This document shows positions 50,431-61,996 of a stretch of DNA of 64,000 nt, one piece after another. Position 1 is the stretch's first letter. Every line of letters starts with the position of its first letter. A model generated the notes under the pieces. The model was not told the origin of the DNA. It was given only the letters and a program-made list of their open reading frames with translations, and ran no database searches. The DNA comes from Anthracocystis setariae (lineage: Eukaryota; Basidiomycota; Ustilaginomycetes; Ustilaginales; Ustilaginaceae): positions 1,178,001-1,242,000 of the forward strand of contig CAKMXJ010000003.1 in NCBI GenBank assembly GCA_928724745.1. The letters run 5' to 3'. Position numbers and translations under genes: made by a program.

Positions 50431-50440
50431 TTTATATAAA
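50431..50440. promoter_or_regulatory. Palindromic TATA-type element tttatataaa
   Basis: The 10-base palindrome is a good TATA-box match on either strand. It faces the putative small reverse-strand gene downstream. Confidence 0.4.
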
Positions 50441-50492
50441 GAACGCGCGCATGCGCACTGACCCTCTTCGATCATGACTTCTCTAAGTGTGA

Positions 50493-50559
50493 GTCACAGT
50501 CATGGTGAACAGCGTCCAGCATGACGCTTGACGCTGCTCACCATGACTGTTACTGTGAC
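50493..50559. repeat. Imperfect inverted repeat able to form a long hairpin
   Basis: The arm at 50493-50516 (begins gtcacagtcatggtg) pairs with 50530-50559; one arm carries about six extra bases, and the loop is about 13 bases. It lies between the two opposed TATA elements and may act as a regulatory palindrome or be an end of an old mobile element. Confidence 0.75.
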
Positions 50560-50726
50560 CTGCGTCTGTATGAACTGTGCTGCTTGGACGCAGATCATGC
50601 TCATGAACGGCGTCGAGGACGCTGGCCTCGTGGGTCCGCCATGATCTAACGCCTAATGACGTCGTTTATGACGCCATCGTGTTAGACCGGCGTCACACGA
50701 CCCCGACATGACCCGCTTATTGTGCG

Positions 50727-50733
50727 TATAAAG
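50727..50733 (+). promoter_or_regulatory. TATA box (tataaag) within a small palindrome
   Basis: It sits between the arms acccgctt (50711-50718) and aagcgggt (50731-50738). It is about 350 bases upstream of the possible small gene at 51081. Confidence 0.4.
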
Positions 50734-51002
50734 CGGGTCGTAGGCGCACATCAATACAAATTTCGTTGTGACTGTCTACAGAAGCACCTCCACTTTTGGC
50801 AGCTGTCTCAAGGCACCTGGACCCCGGCTGAACCGTTTACGTACCCCGCACTTTCTTTTTGTTGGGAACTAAGCCACAACTGCCCCGAGTGGCAACGCAC
50901 AGACGTGTCACTCTCTGGTGCTTATCACGCGACCCTTGTCGGCCTTATCGCCACCTCCCAACACGCTACCACCACTCCATCTCTCCCTCACAAATCATCG
51001 TC

Positions 51003-51062
51003 ACGCTCATCAGCATCAAAGAACCTCGATCTACGCTCATCAACATTAAAGAACCTCGATCT
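51003..51062. repeat. 30-bp tandem duplication with two mismatches
   Basis: Two 30-base units containing aaagaacctcgatctacg lie directly upstream of the small reading frame at 51081, probably in its leader. Confidence 0.85.
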
Positions 51063-51080
51063 ACGTACAGGCAAATCGCA

Positions 51081-51242
51081 ATGCAGGGAATCTTGACTCG
51101 CCAGAAGACCCTGTTCGCTGCATCGGCAGCTGTGCTCCTAGGCACCTTTTCGGTACTGTCCGCTAGGAGGAGCGCTCAGATTGCAAGCAGGACCGCAGGT
51201 GGACGAATCGTTTCTCCTGAGAGGAGCGGCGGCGGTATCTAG
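51081..51242 (+). CDS. Possible 53-residue membrane/mitochondrial microprotein
   Basis: A short ATG-to-TAG frame encodes MQGILTRQKTLFAASAAVLL, continuing GTFSVLSARRSAQIAS, then a polar tail ending ERSGGGI. A basic residue pair before a 16-residue hydrophobic stretch and an Arg pair after it resemble small single-pass inner-membrane or ER proteins. Upstream are a TATA element (50727) and a plausible 330-base leader. No family is recognised. Protein-like residue order and membrane topology favour a real gene, but length is too short to be sure. Confidence 0.4.
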   Translation: MQGILTRQKTLFAASAAVLLGTFSVLSARRSAQIASRTAGGRIVSPERSGGGI

Positions 51243-51634
51243 GGCTCCTTTTCAATGCTACGATCAGCTAGAAGCGCTCTAGACCTCTTACTTGCCAATC
51301 CCAACCCTCAAGGCGGTCGTGTGCGTCGTTGAGAACATCATTCGCAAGATGACAGCGCTCCCACAAAGCAACCACACACTGTATATTAAGCTACATCTCC
51401 ACAAATCGATTCACGTCAATGGCTCTCACTCAAGCATTCATCTCTCGCTCTATCTCCAACCCTCCTCAGCGGTCTCTTTCGGATTCGTCTTGTCTTCCAT
51501 ATCTCTGTTCCACACTCTTGGCCTTCACTCTTGGTTCTGCAATGCAATGACACTTGTTCAATGGAAATGATTTCTGGGTTGTGCAGTCTAACGAGTCAAA
51601 CAACTTACGTCATTCGGTCTCTCTCCACTCCTAC

Positions 51635-54600
51635 TCATACCATAGCCAAGACGCTTTCGACCGCCGCCTTGACCTTTTCCAATCCATGGAACTCGGCAAT
51701 CGTCTGCAATCCATTCAACTTCTTCAATGTCTCCTTCCTCGTCACCATTAGACCGTACGCTCCACTGCAGTCACAGTGACCTTGCAGATTCGTCGACTTG
51801 AGAGCACCGCACTTGTTGCAGCGCAGATCCTGCAGATGGAAGCACTCGAGGTAGCCCATGGCGACGTTGATCAGACGCATTTCGAGCTGCGCCATGTTGT
51901 AAGGGAACGAGCATTTGGCGCATTTCCACTTGGGACCACCCGCAGCTTTGTGTGCCACCGCATCGGTCGGGTGCGGAAATAGGTCGGCGTCGCGACAGAG
52001 ATCGAGCATACGATCGTCGTTGCAGAAGCTACAAATAACGAGTGGCAGCTTGAATGGTTCGCAGGGGTTTCGGAATTCGGCTTCGGACGAGAACTCGCGC
52101 ACGTTGATCATATCGAGCAGATTACGCTTCATGATCTGCACCTCAACCGCCTGCTCCTTGGCCAACCCCAACACAGCGGTAGTCGTCTTGATCAGCTCCA
52201 ACAGTGGGTTCGAGAGGTTCAGCCACGATCCGGGCAGAGAGGGGAACGACCACACCCGTTTGTGTTCCGTCGTAAGCATGTCTATGTAGTCTTCATCCTC
52301 GTCGCGCGCAATCGCGGCGTTGATCTCGTCCGACGACGCTTGCATCGACGCCTTCAACTCGGAGAGCTGCTTGAGCAACTTACGCGTCATGCTGTGGTTG
52401 ATCAGGTCGGTGGTGAACTTGGCCGCGGCGTCGAGGCCGTTAGCGGCATCAGTGTCTTTGGATGCCTCCGAGTCGGTCGTGGTGACGGTGACAGCGGGCG
52501 TGTTGGGCTCGATCGCGCGCAAAGGGGTGCGATCCAGATCGCCGGAGAGCGCACATCGACGTTTGTGCTCGTACAGACTGTAGATGAACGATCCCACCGC
52601 AACCGAGAACTTCTCCTGCACTGCTAGAGGGAGGAAGGTTTGGATGTTCCAGTTCATCTCGACATTGAACGTCGGCGCCGCCACTGCATTAGTCTCGCCT
52701 TCCTTGGGCTGCTCCTCGGCCGACGGTGCATGGAGCGTTTCCGCATCGGCAATGACACCTCCAAAGTTGGCCGTGTCCATCCAGAGCAGGTACTCCCAGT
52801 AGTGGATCGTGTCGAGTTGAATGTGCTTGAAGAGCTCGCGACTAGTGACAGCCGAGAGGAGGTACTTTGAGTACGCCACGGCATTGGCGGCGGTCGGCTT
52901 CGAAGTCAGCAGGAAGAGACGGTTGAAGGAGGCGTACACGATCGAAGCTCCCAGCCGTTTGAACTCGGCCAACAGCTGAAGCAGCGTCTTCTTCATCAGG
53001 CCGAACAAGAACCTCTGCAGCGCCGGTTCGAACAGTGCCGACCCATCTGACGAAGCCCAGCGCCAAAAGTTGTCGGACAGCAACGCGGCGTAAGGCGATC
53101 GATTGCGTCGTTTCGTAGTGTACCATGCCTTGACCATGCCTTTGACCGCACCGAACACAGCCGAGGTGAGCACCGAGTCACCCAGAATCGTCGAGCTCTC
53201 GACCGTTCCTCTCGAGTACTCATCCAAGTTGTGCGAGGCGCCATCGAATGCGAGACCGGACGTGCTGCCCTCCATCTCGTTGACCGTGCCGGACTGCAGC
53301 ACCGAGTCCACCGCCAGGTCTACAAGTCCGACCTCGAGACAGACGGTCGAATACGCTCCCGCATGGCTGATCTCGAGCGACTCTTGCTCGTCCCATCGCG
53401 ACTGCGCGTGGATATCTTGCTCCCTACCGCCCAAGTCTGGTTGCGGATGAGGGGACCACCACAGCACCATATCCTGCTTGACCAGTCTTCGCGCAAAGTC
53501 GATGTCCGCTCCAAAGATCGTGAAGTCCTTCTCCATGTTGCAGAGCGGCAGATCAAAGTGGCTGGCTAGATCGATCCAGCCTTTGATCCAGCTCGATGCT
53601 CTCAAGTAGCACTGGAACATCCTCCTTGCGGAATACAGTTGCCAGCCAAGCGCGGGAAGGTCATCCTCCATTGCTGCTGCAGCGATCTTGACGACTGGGA
53701 ACTCAGCGATGCTTGGCATGCGTGTTTCGTAATACGGCTGGTCCTTGGACGTGCATAGCGCCAGCATTGCGGAACCTTGCTTGGCCGCCTTGAGCGTCGA
53801 CAGATCTTTGGTGAGCGCCTTGAAAGCACGCGATGCTGACGTGTGAATTCGGACATCGACTCGCATGGTGTCGCTGTACTCGAACACTCCACTGCCGGGC
53901 TCCAGCTTTCCACGCTGGCGCATGTGAGCCACACGGTCAGCATACATCGTCTCGAGATTGGGCACTTGGCGCAGACCAGCACTATCAACCATGTGGACCT
54001 TGATCTCGCCCTCGGGACTGAAGAGACTGATGACATGGCGCCCGTCGCGGTGGGCGTGGTAGAGGTAGAAGTAGCGGATCCCAGCACCGCCGGAGAGATA
54101 CTTGTGGCTGGGTGAGATGTCGACCGATGTAGGTGCCGAGAGGTCTCGCAGGTGGAATCCTGTGTCGAGCGCTTTGCTCAGCTTCTCGGCTTGAGAGTTG
54201 CGGCCGTAGACACAGGACGAACCGAGCTGGATCAGCGCGCGAACGTCCAGCGGTACTTGCTTTTCGTAGACGCCCTCGACGTTCGGGTGGTGGATGAGGT
54301 TGTTGAAATGGGCTTCCTGCTCCTGATAGACATCTTCGTCAACAATGATGCGATACAGATGCCTGCAGGGAGTGTCTCGTGGCAGGGTCTTCACAAGCCT
54401 TTCCGCTTTGTAGAGGTTAGACAAGAAGACGGCATCGCCGGGGTTGTTCTTGAAGTTGACGTAGAATTGACGAGGCACTTTGAGCTTGAGGGACTGCAGA
54501 TGCTGGTCGATCGAGATCCACAGGCGGAACTCTCCAGGTCGCGAGGCGGGGCAGATCTGCACGATATCCCACACGGCCGTCGCCATGTTGGCAGAGCGCT

Positions 54601-57600
54601 TCGAAAAGAGCGATCCGACCGTGCCTCTTCCCAAGGTGGATGAGGCAAAAGCACCGCCACCGGAAGCCCTAGCTTTCTTCTCCTTGGCCCTCTGCAGACG
54701 CTGTCGGCGCCACTTTTTCTTCATCACGGCCACCCAGCCAGGATAGTCGACGTTCATGTCCGGCGGCACTTCCTCCACCTCGGGCTCGATCTCGACAATC
54801 TTTGGCGTGGTGACGGCCGTTGCTGGTTTGGCATTCTGGCTCGACTCCGCGGTGGAGGCTTTGGCCGCCGGGCGGAAGACGTCGGTCAACTTCCTCTGCT
54901 TGAACTTGTCCTCTCGTGCAGCTACTCGCTTGAAGAGCCAGTCCGGGTGGCGGACACGCGGTACTGGGTTCGAGACTTTCTGCATGGCCGCGGGAATGGT
55001 GATGAGCTTCTGGATGACACCGCCGAATCGTTCGATGTAGTAGTTCCAGTCCAGGATGTTGCGGATATCGAAATCCGTGATCGAGTTGTCGCGCAAGAAC
55101 TTCTTGAGGTAGTGCTGCTTGACCGAAGGCTCGGCGTTGAAGAGCGCCACCGGAACCGCACGCTCGGTGACAGGTGCGCCGAAAGGTTTGGCACTGATGA
55201 TGAACTTACATGCCAAGCCCTTGTCCTTGATCATCTGAGCGCCTAAGAACTCGGCCAATCGCTTTGCAGTGGTGATCGCAGTCGACTTCTGGCTACCGTA
55301 CTCTTGAAGCGTCTTGGACATGGACTTGTTCTCGGCAATGAGATCGATCAGCTCCTCATCGTGCAAGGTGGAACCCTTGCTGTACAGAACGTCGAGCCAT
55401 TGATTGGCGACCTTGGCGACGGCCGCATAACACTCCTCCAGCGTTGTGCCGAGCAAGAACTTTTCGAAGATCTGCTTTTGGAAATCCTTGATCAGTTGCA
55501 ACTCGCCTCGACGTTTGACTTCGAATCCTTTCAATTCAGCAAGCGAGCCGTCGGGGTTGAAGACAGCGTAGCGCTTTTTGAGCAGCTTGTCCTCTTCCTT
55601 GGAAGAAGGCAAGATCATGGCCTTGTAAGGACCGTCGAGCTCGAAGAAGATTGAATTTTCGCTGCGCACCTCGTATCGTCCGGTCTTCTTGTCAACCAGT
55701 TCATGGTACTGGTGGTTGGTGAACTTCTCGTGCACGAGGTGGTTCAGCATGGTGCATGGATAGGAAATGCCGAACTTCTTGCCGCCCTTCACCTTGAACT
55801 TGAAGTCTTCGGGGAAGACACCAGGAAGCATACACCAAATACCATCAGTGTCGAGCTCGAGCGGACGGCCGATCCGCTCGACCAATTCCTTGGCCATCTG
55901 AATGATCGAGGCACCTGTGAGACAAGTGATTCCGGCCATCTCCATGGAGTACCACCTGGCGCCCTTTCGCATCACGTAACCGTAGAACGAGTTGAGAATA
56001 CACTTGTGGGCGAGCTGCAACGAGTCGTAGAGCACGATCATCTTTTTGGCTTCGATGGTGTCGTTGAGCGTGTCCGCCTGATCGAGATTCTTCTTCCATG
56101 TCTTGTGCAAGCCCTTGTACTCGTATCGACGGTCGCGGAAGTCGCGCACCGTGTTGATGTAGAACGGGTTCTCACGCTGGCAGATGACAGCTTCACGAAT
56201 GACGGTCTTGGACTCGTGCGTCTTCCTGTAGACTTTGCGAGAGTAGTCGCCGAGACGCTTGTGGAGAAGCGCTGTTCTCTCGTTCTGGTCGAGATCATCG
56301 TAAGTGCGACGAGGAAGGTGAGCGGCTTTGGGGGGGAACGTTTCGTTTGCGAGGGCGTTGCGGATCATATTGACCTCGTCACGCTTGGCGGGGAAGTATT
56401 CTCCTCGCCACGCCCAGTCCATACGTTTGTCGCACTTCATGCCGGGTCGGTTGTAGTCGCAGGTGGCGCACATGGCTTCGCTCACCATTGAGTCCGGCTG
56501 GAGCCGGTAGCTCAACATGATGTTGGGGTACATGGCAGCGACGTCGAGATGGTAGATGAGTGGGCGGTCTTTACGATGCGGGTTGTCGCGCATCACTTCG
56601 AGCATGGTGCGGATTTCTGCTTTGACCTCATCGTAATTCTCGATATCCTCGAGCGCCAGCTTGCCTTCTTCGCGAATACTGAACTGGAGAGCTGCGTCGA
56701 GGTCGTCGATCAGTTGCTGGATGGCGGCAGGGTCGACGCGGAAATCGGTCTCGATGTCTGAGCGAAACACGCCGGCTTCCAAGGCTTCTACATGTCCACC
56801 CACGTACGTCTCGGACTCGAGCAGATGTCCCTTGTACGTGTTACCGACGGGGTCCTCGTGACGGTTGGGCATGATGATGTTGCCCTTGTACGCCTGCACC
56901 ATGAGCAGCGTCTCGCACAAGGTACCGGAACCTTTTCGCAGCACCTCGTCAGGATTGAGAGGGATGATGTTGCAGAGCGAAAAGATGAAGGGATGGACGT
57001 ACTTCATGTAGAGGTAGTAGGTGGCCACCGCATCGGAGACCGAGTACTGTGCAAGCGTTTGAGGCTGTTCGATCGCGTAGGGTGTCATGAGCTCAGGATC
57101 GAGTTCCATAGGGTCGTAGCCGAGCTTGGCAACGGTGACAGCCTTCAGACCCTGAGAACCCTGGGGCAAGTAAGAGTCGCGCTGGACCCATCGGAAACAA
57201 TCGAGATGTGCCGCCGCCCTAGACTTGTATTCGTTGTCCGAGTCTTTTGCAAAGCCGATCTCGGTCATCATGTTGAGGCCGTGAGCACGAGCACGTGCAT
57301 CGATGAAAGGGAAATCGAAAGAGTCACCGTTGTAGGTTGCTACCACGGTAGGTCGAGCTTCACGAAAGTGGCTGAAGAAGCGTTGCAAGACGCCGAGCTC
57401 GTCGGCCTCGTTGAAGATGATGAAAGGGCCTTCGTACTCGTCCCTTGGGGTGTATTCGAAATCCTCAATGTCTTCGGAGACAATCTCGCGGTTGGTGATG
57501 AGGAAACCTTGACCGTCGATCATGTAGGAAATCATCATGATGGCGTCCGTCTCTGCGTCGGGGAACTTGAGTGGCTGCTTGGTTGTCTCGATATCGAAAG

Positions 57601-58558
57601 CCATCACAACGGGATCAGCACGTTTGACACGATCGGTGACCATTTGGAGCGAGACGATGCCGTCTTCGAAGCTGACGTCGTACCAAAGACCGACTCGGAT
57701 GTCTTGGTCGATTGCGACGCGAAGATAGTACGGGATGTCGTATTCGCGAATATCAACGAGGCATTCCGCCGGGTCGAGAGCATTAGCTGCTGCGCGCTTG
57801 CGTCCACCGGTCCAACCGTCATCGCCGACCAGGACGGAGGATTGGCCGGCAGTGTCCATCTCGATCTCGACAGATGCGCTTGCTGCGGCTGCGGAGGCTG
57901 CACTGAGAACGTCCGCATAGGTGTCGACGGCGGAAAGCTTTTTTTGTGCTGCTTTTGCGATGGGCAAGAGCTCTTTGCGTACCGAGAGCAAGTCTTGGAC
58001 GTTGAGGAAGGTGAGGCGTAGGTAAAGACGTTGATGACCGAGCAAGTGATTGGGAAGCTTGAGGTCTTCCTTGCGTTCACGCTGGATGGACTGTATCAAA
58101 CCCTCGAATCTGCGCCTGAGCCACTCTTCGACGGAGCTTTCTGTGCCTGGCCTGCACCCCACCAGGAAGTAGGGCTGGTATAGAACCGTGGCTTTGAACA
58201 TGCTTGCATCATCTTCGATAAAGTAGAAGTCGACACCACTCTTGCCTGTTGGATGATCCGGATCGCGAATCAGCGTGGGATGCATATTGACAAGCCAGGC
58301 TTGCTTGGTTTCGCCTTGCTCTAAACGGTGGAAGCCGAGCTTTTCGTCGATCTCGTCACGCTCCTTGACTTCCTGGAAGCGCTCTTCGACTGCAGAGCCA
58401 TCCTCGATGCCCTTGACGAGTTGCGCAGCCGCATTTGCTATGGCCTTTTCGGTGGCGCTCTTGAAAGAGCCAGACCGCGGTCCACCGCCACGCTTGCGGA
58501 ATGTGCCGCGAGAGCGTACGTTAGACCCGCGACTTGTGAGTCCGAATGTGTTGGGCAT
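51635..58558 (-). CDS. POL2: DNA polymerase epsilon catalytic subunit
   Basis: The single-exon frame encodes 2,307 residues, close to the yeast (2,222) and human (2,286) enzymes. This is the leading-strand replicative polymerase. The proofreading exonuclease domain has [15 protein letters not shown] (Asp about 322) and the polymerase domain has [37 protein letters not shown] and the epsilon-specific [11 protein letters not shown] (about 900). The inactivated second B-family module occupies the C-terminal half. The C-terminus has the two Cys clusters that bind the B-subunit: [13 protein letters not shown] with [10 protein letters not shown], and [10 protein letters not shown] with HCDCSG. The start at 58558 ([14 protein letters not shown]) opens the frame. 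Nothing in the catalytic motifs looks altered. Confidence 0.98.
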   Translation of the reverse strand: MPNTFGLTSRGSNVRSRGTFRKRGGGPRSGSFKSATEKAIANAAAQLVKGIEDGSAVEERFQEVKERDEIDEKLGFHRLEQGETKQAWLVNMHPTLIRDPDHPTGKSGVDFYFIEDDASMFKATVLYQPYFLVGCRPGTESSVEEWLRRRFEGLIQSIQRERKEDLKLPNHLLGHQRLYLRLTFLNVQDLLSVRKELLPIAKAAQKKLSAVDTYADVLSAASAAAASASVEIEMDTAGQSSVLVGDDGWTGGRKRAAANALDPAECLVDIREYDIPYYLRVAIDQDIRVGLWYDVSFEDGIVSLQMVTDRVKRADPVVMAFDIETTKQPLKFPDAETDAIMMISYMIDGQGFLITNREIVSEDIEDFEYTPRDEYEGPFIIFNEADELGVLQRFFSHFREARPTVVATYNGDSFDFPFIDARARAHGLNMMTEIGFAKDSDNEYKSRAAAHLDCFRWVQRDSYLPQGSQGLKAVTVAKLGYDPMELDPELMTPYAIEQPQTLAQYSVSDAVATYYLYMKYVHPFIFSLCNIIPLNPDEVLRKGSGTLCETLLMVQAYKGNIIMPNRHEDPVGNTYKGHLLESETYVGGHVEALEAGVFRSDIETDFRVDPAAIQQLIDDLDAALQFSIREEGKLALEDIENYDEVKAEIRTMLEVMRDNPHRKDRPLIYHLDVAAMYPNIMLSYRLQPDSMVSEAMCATCDYNRPGMKCDKRMDWAWRGEYFPAKRDEVNMIRNALANETFPPKAAHLPRRTYDDLDQNERTALLHKRLGDYSRKVYRKTHESKTVIREAVICQRENPFYINTVRDFRDRRYEYKGLHKTWKKNLDQADTLNDTIEAKKMIVLYDSLQLAHKCILNSFYGYVMRKGARWYSMEMAGITCLTGASIIQMAKELVERIGRPLELDTDGIWCMLPGVFPEDFKFKVKGGKKFGISYPCTMLNHLVHEKFTNHQYHELVDKKTGRYEVRSENSIFFELDGPYKAMILPSSKEEDKLLKKRYAVFNPDGSLAELKGFEVKRRGELQLIKDFQKQIFEKFLLGTTLEECYAAVAKVANQWLDVLYSKGSTLHDEELIDLIAENKSMSKTLQEYGSQKSTAITTAKRLAEFLGAQMIKDKGLACKFIISAKPFGAPVTERAVPVALFNAEPSVKQHYLKKFLRDNSITDFDIRNILDWNYYIERFGGVIQKLITIPAAMQKVSNPVPRVRHPDWLFKRVAAREDKFKQRKLTDVFRPAAKASTAESSQNAKPATAVTTPKIVEIEPEVEEVPPDMNVDYPGWVAVMKKKWRRQRLQRAKEKKARASGGGAFASSTLGRGTVGSLFSKRSANMATAVWDIVQICPASRPGEFRLWISIDQHLQSLKLKVPRQFYVNFKNNPGDAVFLSNLYKAERLVKTLPRDTPCRHLYRIIVDEDVYQEQEAHFNNLIHHPNVEGVYEKQVPLDVRALIQLGSSCVYGRNSQAEKLSKALDTGFHLRDLSAPTSVDISPSHKYLSGGAGIRYFYLYHAHRDGRHVISLFSPEGEIKVHMVDSAGLRQVPNLETMYADRVAHMRQRGKLEPGSGVFEYSDTMRVDVRIHTSASRAFKALTKDLSTLKAAKQGSAMLALCTSKDQPYYETRMPSIAEFPVVKIAAAAMEDDLPALGWQLYSARRMFQCYLRASSWIKGWIDLASHFDLPLCNMEKDFTIFGADIDFARRLVKQDMVLWWSPHPQPDLGGREQDIHAQSRWDEQESLEISHAGAYSTVCLEVGLVDLAVDSVLQSGTVNEMEGSTSGLAFDGASHNLDEYSRGTVESSTILGDSVLTSAVFGAVKGMVKAWYTTKRRNRSPYAALLSDNFWRWASSDGSALFEPALQRFLFGLMKKTLLQLLAEFKRLGASIVYASFNRLFLLTSKPTAANAVAYSKYLLSAVTSRELFKHIQLDTIHYWEYLLWMDTANFGGVIADAETLHAPSAEEQPKEGETNAVAAPTFNVEMNWNIQTFLPLAVQEKFSVAVGSFIYSLYEHKRRCALSGDLDRTPLRAIEPNTPAVTVTTTDSEASKDTDAANGLDAAAKFTTDLINHSMTRKLLKQLSELKASMQASSDEINAAIARDEDEDYIDMLTTEHKRVWSFPSLPGSWLNLSNPLLELIKTTTAVLGLAKEQAVEVQIMKRNLLDMINVREFSSEAEFRNPCEPFKLPLVICSFCNDDRMLDLCRDADLFPHPTDAVAHKAAGGPKWKCAKCSFPYNMAQLEMRLINVAMGYLECFHLQDLRCNKCGALKSTNLQGHCDCSGAYGLMVTRKETLKKLNGLQTIAEFHGLEKVKAAVESVLAMV

Positions 58559-59636
58559 GGTGTGATGCTACGCCACCTGTGCTTGGAGTCGGTGATGTGT
58601 ATATGTGTTAGTAACAGTGGACTTCTATGGCTGTGGATCGCCTTTTTACTGGCGTGTGAGCATCAATGGGTATAGTAGGCGTGAGGGCCAAGGGGATTGT
58701 GCTCGATGCGGATCGATGTAGTTGATGACGATGACTGCGAACGGAAGACTTTTGTCTAGAGATGCGAGGCTGTAAAGATGGAAAAGAGCTGCTTGGAGAA
58801 TGCTAGAATGCGAGAAGATGCCGAACCACAAGATACAAGAGGAATGGTGATGGATGCTTGAGGACTAATCGTCTAGACACTGAACAGCAAGACCACCACC
58901 ACCACAACGGCGGAATTTTTGGCAGAAGAGCAACACTTTGCTGAGTCGAATCCACGACGCGTCCATTCGTGTTGATGCGCCTTGTGGCCAACTTGCAGCC
59001 GTTGGCGTTTAGTACCGTGTAGCGCGTCTATTTTTTCCTTCTAAATTCACACACTGTTAGGTTTCCTCCCGTTTTTGCCTGTCACTTTTGATAAACTGAT
59101 CATCAACCTCGACACTACAGATAACGAGGAGAAAGCAGATGATGCCGTTTGGGCCGACCCGCTTTCCTTGCACGCTCGTCGCCCGGCCCAGACGAATCAA
59201 CGGAAGCTGAATAAGCAAAGTAGCTCTACACTTCACCCATAGAGCAATGGCAGTGAGCCACTGCGACGTCATCCAAGAAGATAGCGTCCCTTGTGACTTG
59301 TGGGCTGGCAACCATTAGCGCCAAAATGCAGCTCGGAAAGATCGGAGGATTCGGATGCATCCCGAATTTGTTCAGGTTTTGTCAGATGACCCCGCTTCCT
59401 ACAACAAAGACAAGTCATCATCAAACAAAAAAAGGAAAGAAAGAAAAAAAGTTGGCGCACGGTCACGTTCCAAAATGGCAATGCTTGCCGGACCTGTCAG
59501 CTTTGGCCGGTTCTTCCTCCAATTCTTCCACCTTCCTCGGTCGAGTCAAATTCGCTCATATACCCTACCGCTGGGGCGTCGAGTAGCGGATTCACTCCGA
59601 CCACCACTGATACCCTCGGTTTAGAGGCGCGAAAAG
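58559..59636. promoter_or_regulatory. Divergent intergenic region between POL2 and the asparaginase gene
   Basis: The 1.08 kb between divergent start codons show no supported gene. Short A-rich runs occur near 59428-59452. Overlapping frames of 60-130 codons have no recognisable motifs. Confidence 0.55.
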
Positions 59637-61919
59637 ATGTCGGGCTCGGGAGAAGCGCTGGTTCTATGCCTTTACGCAGGAGGCACCATCGGCATGGTCC
59701 GCAAGGATGCCTCGTCCGGATTCGCTCCTTATCCATCCTTCTTGACGGAGACCTTGCGCAGTCAATCGCGCTTCCATGATCCCCACGGCGACTCGATCTT
59801 TTCCTGGTCGGACTCGGTCGATCGATACAAGGCTTGGAGCGAAGCCTACACCCGGCCCGGGTCCGGTGCGTCCACTCCATTGACCAACAAGGACGGCAGT
59901 CTAATCTCGGAGACCAACATCGCCAACGCCGTAGCTGACAAGGCAGCGTCCAACTCCTTGCTCGATGTTAACGGCGCTCAGCCCAGCAAGAAGCGCAAAA
60001 GCGACCACGATGCCGTCACCAGCAACGGCACGCTCACCCCCTCCACACGAGCTCATCTCGACAACTTGCACGCAGACTCGTCCTCCCGCTCGCCCTCGGG
60101 TGTGGCTAGCTCTGGCGCTCCTCCCTTTGGCCATCCCGTTCTCGTCCGCTCGTCCGCACCCAAGGGCACCTCCACCCATCACGCGCACTCGGCCACCCTC
60201 TCAGCCGATGGCACTCACCTCGAGCTCCAGCTTCCCACCCTAATCACGCCTCGCGGAGGAGCACACGGCAAGCGCGTCCGATACGCTGTGCTCGAATACG
60301 ACCCCCTCCTCGACTCATCCGAGATGGACATCCCCGACTGGATCCGTCTTGCATCCGACATCTCGCTCAACTACCAGAATTTCGACGCTTTCATCGTTCT
60401 TCACGGTACCGACACCATGGCCTACACCGCGTCAGCGCTCTCGATGCTTCTCGAGAATCTCGGCAAGAGCGTCATCATCACCGGTGCGCAGGTTCCTCTC
60501 TCAGAGCTAAGAAATGATGCGATTGAAAACGTGCTGGGCGCGCTCATGCTCGCTGGATCCTACATCATCCCTGAAGTGGGTCTCTACTTTGCTTCCACCC
60601 TCTACCGTGGCAACCGCACCAGCAAGGTCTCCAACAATGCACTTGCGGCGTTCGACTCGCCCAACATGGCCCCGCTTGCTCGTGTTGGCATCAACATCGA
60701 GGTTGCATGGAATCTGGTCGAGCGTTCCCGGAGTGTCAAGAGTTTCCGTGCACACGACCGCATGTCGCCCAACGTCGCCGTGCTCCGCCTGTTCCCCGGA
60801 TTGCCCACCAGCACCGTCAAGAGTTTCCTGTCGCCTCCACTCGAGGGAGTGATTCTCGAGTCGTACGGTGCGGGCAATGCTCCGTCGCGTCCGGACTTGC
60901 TCGAGGTATTCAAGCTGGCATCCGACCGAGGTCTGGTGATCGTCAACATCACTCAGTGCGTCCAGGGTGAAGTGTCAGCTATCTATGCTGTGGGCAAAAA
61001 GCTCGAAGCTGTTGGAGTCGTGGCAGGTGGAGACATGACGCCCGAGTGTGCGCTCGCTAAACTCTCCTACCTGCTGGCCAAGGGACTTGAACCTGCCGAG
61101 ATTCGAGAGCTGATGGGTCGACCACTTCGAGGAGAGTTGACTTCGAGTCGGGGCGGTTCGTCTCGACCGCCCTTGGTGCAGGAGCTTACGCCGGCTGCTG
61201 GGCCGATCAAGACGGATTTGAAGATGCTGCTTGCGCATATTCTCCAGAACCCGAACAAAGCGCAGAACTCGACCTCGGCTTTGAAACCTCACCCCGAAGT
61301 CGAGGCGGATCGAGACGATTCAGCTGCAGCGGCATTCGATACCTCGTCGCATGAAGTGTCATCGGCGGCGCTCGCCGTTTTGCCGTACTTGATCTATGAG
61401 GCGGCGAGCAAGAACGACCTCGCTCTCCTTCAATGGCACCTGTATGCGCTCAACCAGCTCGAATCCATCCCGACGATCTCGATCGAGGAAGAACATTTCC
61501 ACCCATCAACACTCAACCCGTCCTCTTGCTCGGCTACAGGCGATGCCGCTGCGACCACACACGCGGTGGGCGATACAGTCGCCAAGCCCGACTCGACGAC
61601 ACCGCTCGAAAAGCTGCAACCACTGCACATCGCCAGCGCCCGAGGATTCACTGCGATCGTCGAGGTGCTCCTCCAGGCTGGCTGCAGCGTCCATGCCAGA
61701 GAGCAGAGTTCAGGCCACTCGCCGCTGTTTTTGGCGTGCAAGAACGATCATCTCGCCACGGTCAGGATGCTGCGCGAGGCGGGCGCGCATTTGAAAGACG
61801 ACGAGGTGACCTTGGCAAAGTTCCTCGTCGGTCGACAGGAGGAGAGGAAAAGTGCGCAGTCGACGAGTGGTAGCGACGTTAGGGCAGTATGGCAGGTTGC
61901 CGGGCTGGAATTCGCTTAG
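59637..61919 (+). CDS. L-asparaginase (type I-like) with C-terminal ankyrin repeats
   Basis: The 760-residue enzyme hydrolyses L-asparagine to aspartate and ammonia, probably in the cytosol. The N-terminal catalytic loop is LYAGGTIGMV (nucleophile Thr17), and the second catalytic pair is HGTDTMAYTASAL (Thr258, Asp259). Other family blocks are SVIITGAQVPL and VNITQCVQGEVSAIYAVG. Between the first and second motif is a low-complexity insertion of roughly 110 residues (from about 80 to 190) with a nuclear-signal-like KKRKSDHD. After the enzyme domain, residues about 655-735 form two to three ankyrin repeats (LQPLHIASARGFTAIVEVLL, SPLFLACKNDHLATVRMLRE), an arrangement known from animal 60-kDa asparaginase. 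The start at 59637 is the first Met and fits the family. It is convergent with the FMP52-like gene, 77 bases apart. Confidence 0.93.
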   Translation: MSGSGEALVLCLYAGGTIGMVRKDASSGFAPYPSFLTETLRSQSRFHDPHGDSIFSWSDSVDRYKAWSEAYTRPGSGASTPLTNKDGSLISETNIANAVADKAASNSLLDVNGAQPSKKRKSDHDAVTSNGTLTPSTRAHLDNLHADSSSRSPSGVASSGAPPFGHPVLVRSSAPKGTSTHHAHSATLSADGTHLELQLPTLITPRGGAHGKRVRYAVLEYDPLLDSSEMDIPDWIRLASDISLNYQNFDAFIVLHGTDTMAYTASALSMLLENLGKSVIITGAQVPLSELRNDAIENVLGALMLAGSYIIPEVGLYFASTLYRGNRTSKVSNNALAAFDSPNMAPLARVGINIEVAWNLVERSRSVKSFRAHDRMSPNVAVLRLFPGLPTSTVKSFLSPPLEGVILESYGAGNAPSRPDLLEVFKLASDRGLVIVNITQCVQGEVSAIYAVGKKLEAVGVVAGGDMTPECALAKLSYLLAKGLEPAEIRELMGRPLRGELTSSRGGSSRPPLVQELTPAAGPIKTDLKMLLAHILQNPNKAQNSTSALKPHPEVEADRDDSAAAAFDTSSHEVSSAALAVLPYLIYEAASKNDLALLQWHLYALNQLESIPTISIEEEHFHPSTLNPSSCSATGDAAATTHAVGDTVAKPDSTTPLEKLQPLHIASARGFTAIVEVLLQAGCSVHAREQSSGHSPLFLACKNDHLATVRMLREAGAHLKDDEVTLAKFLVGRQEERKSAQSTSGSDVRAVWQVAGLEFA

Positions 61920-61996
61920 ATTTGGCTCAATCTTATCCACACATAGACCATGCGCACATTTCAGAGTGGGAACATTCGCATTGAGAAAGGTGTGGA

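Noticed and set aside
50480..50760. Possible solo LTR (TATA element, inverted repeats, TGT and ACA-like ends)
   Set aside because: No consistent TG...CA borders with a matching target duplication could be found.
56792..58021. 409-codon forward frame opposite POL2
   Set aside because: Antisense shadow of the exonuclease region of polymerase epsilon.
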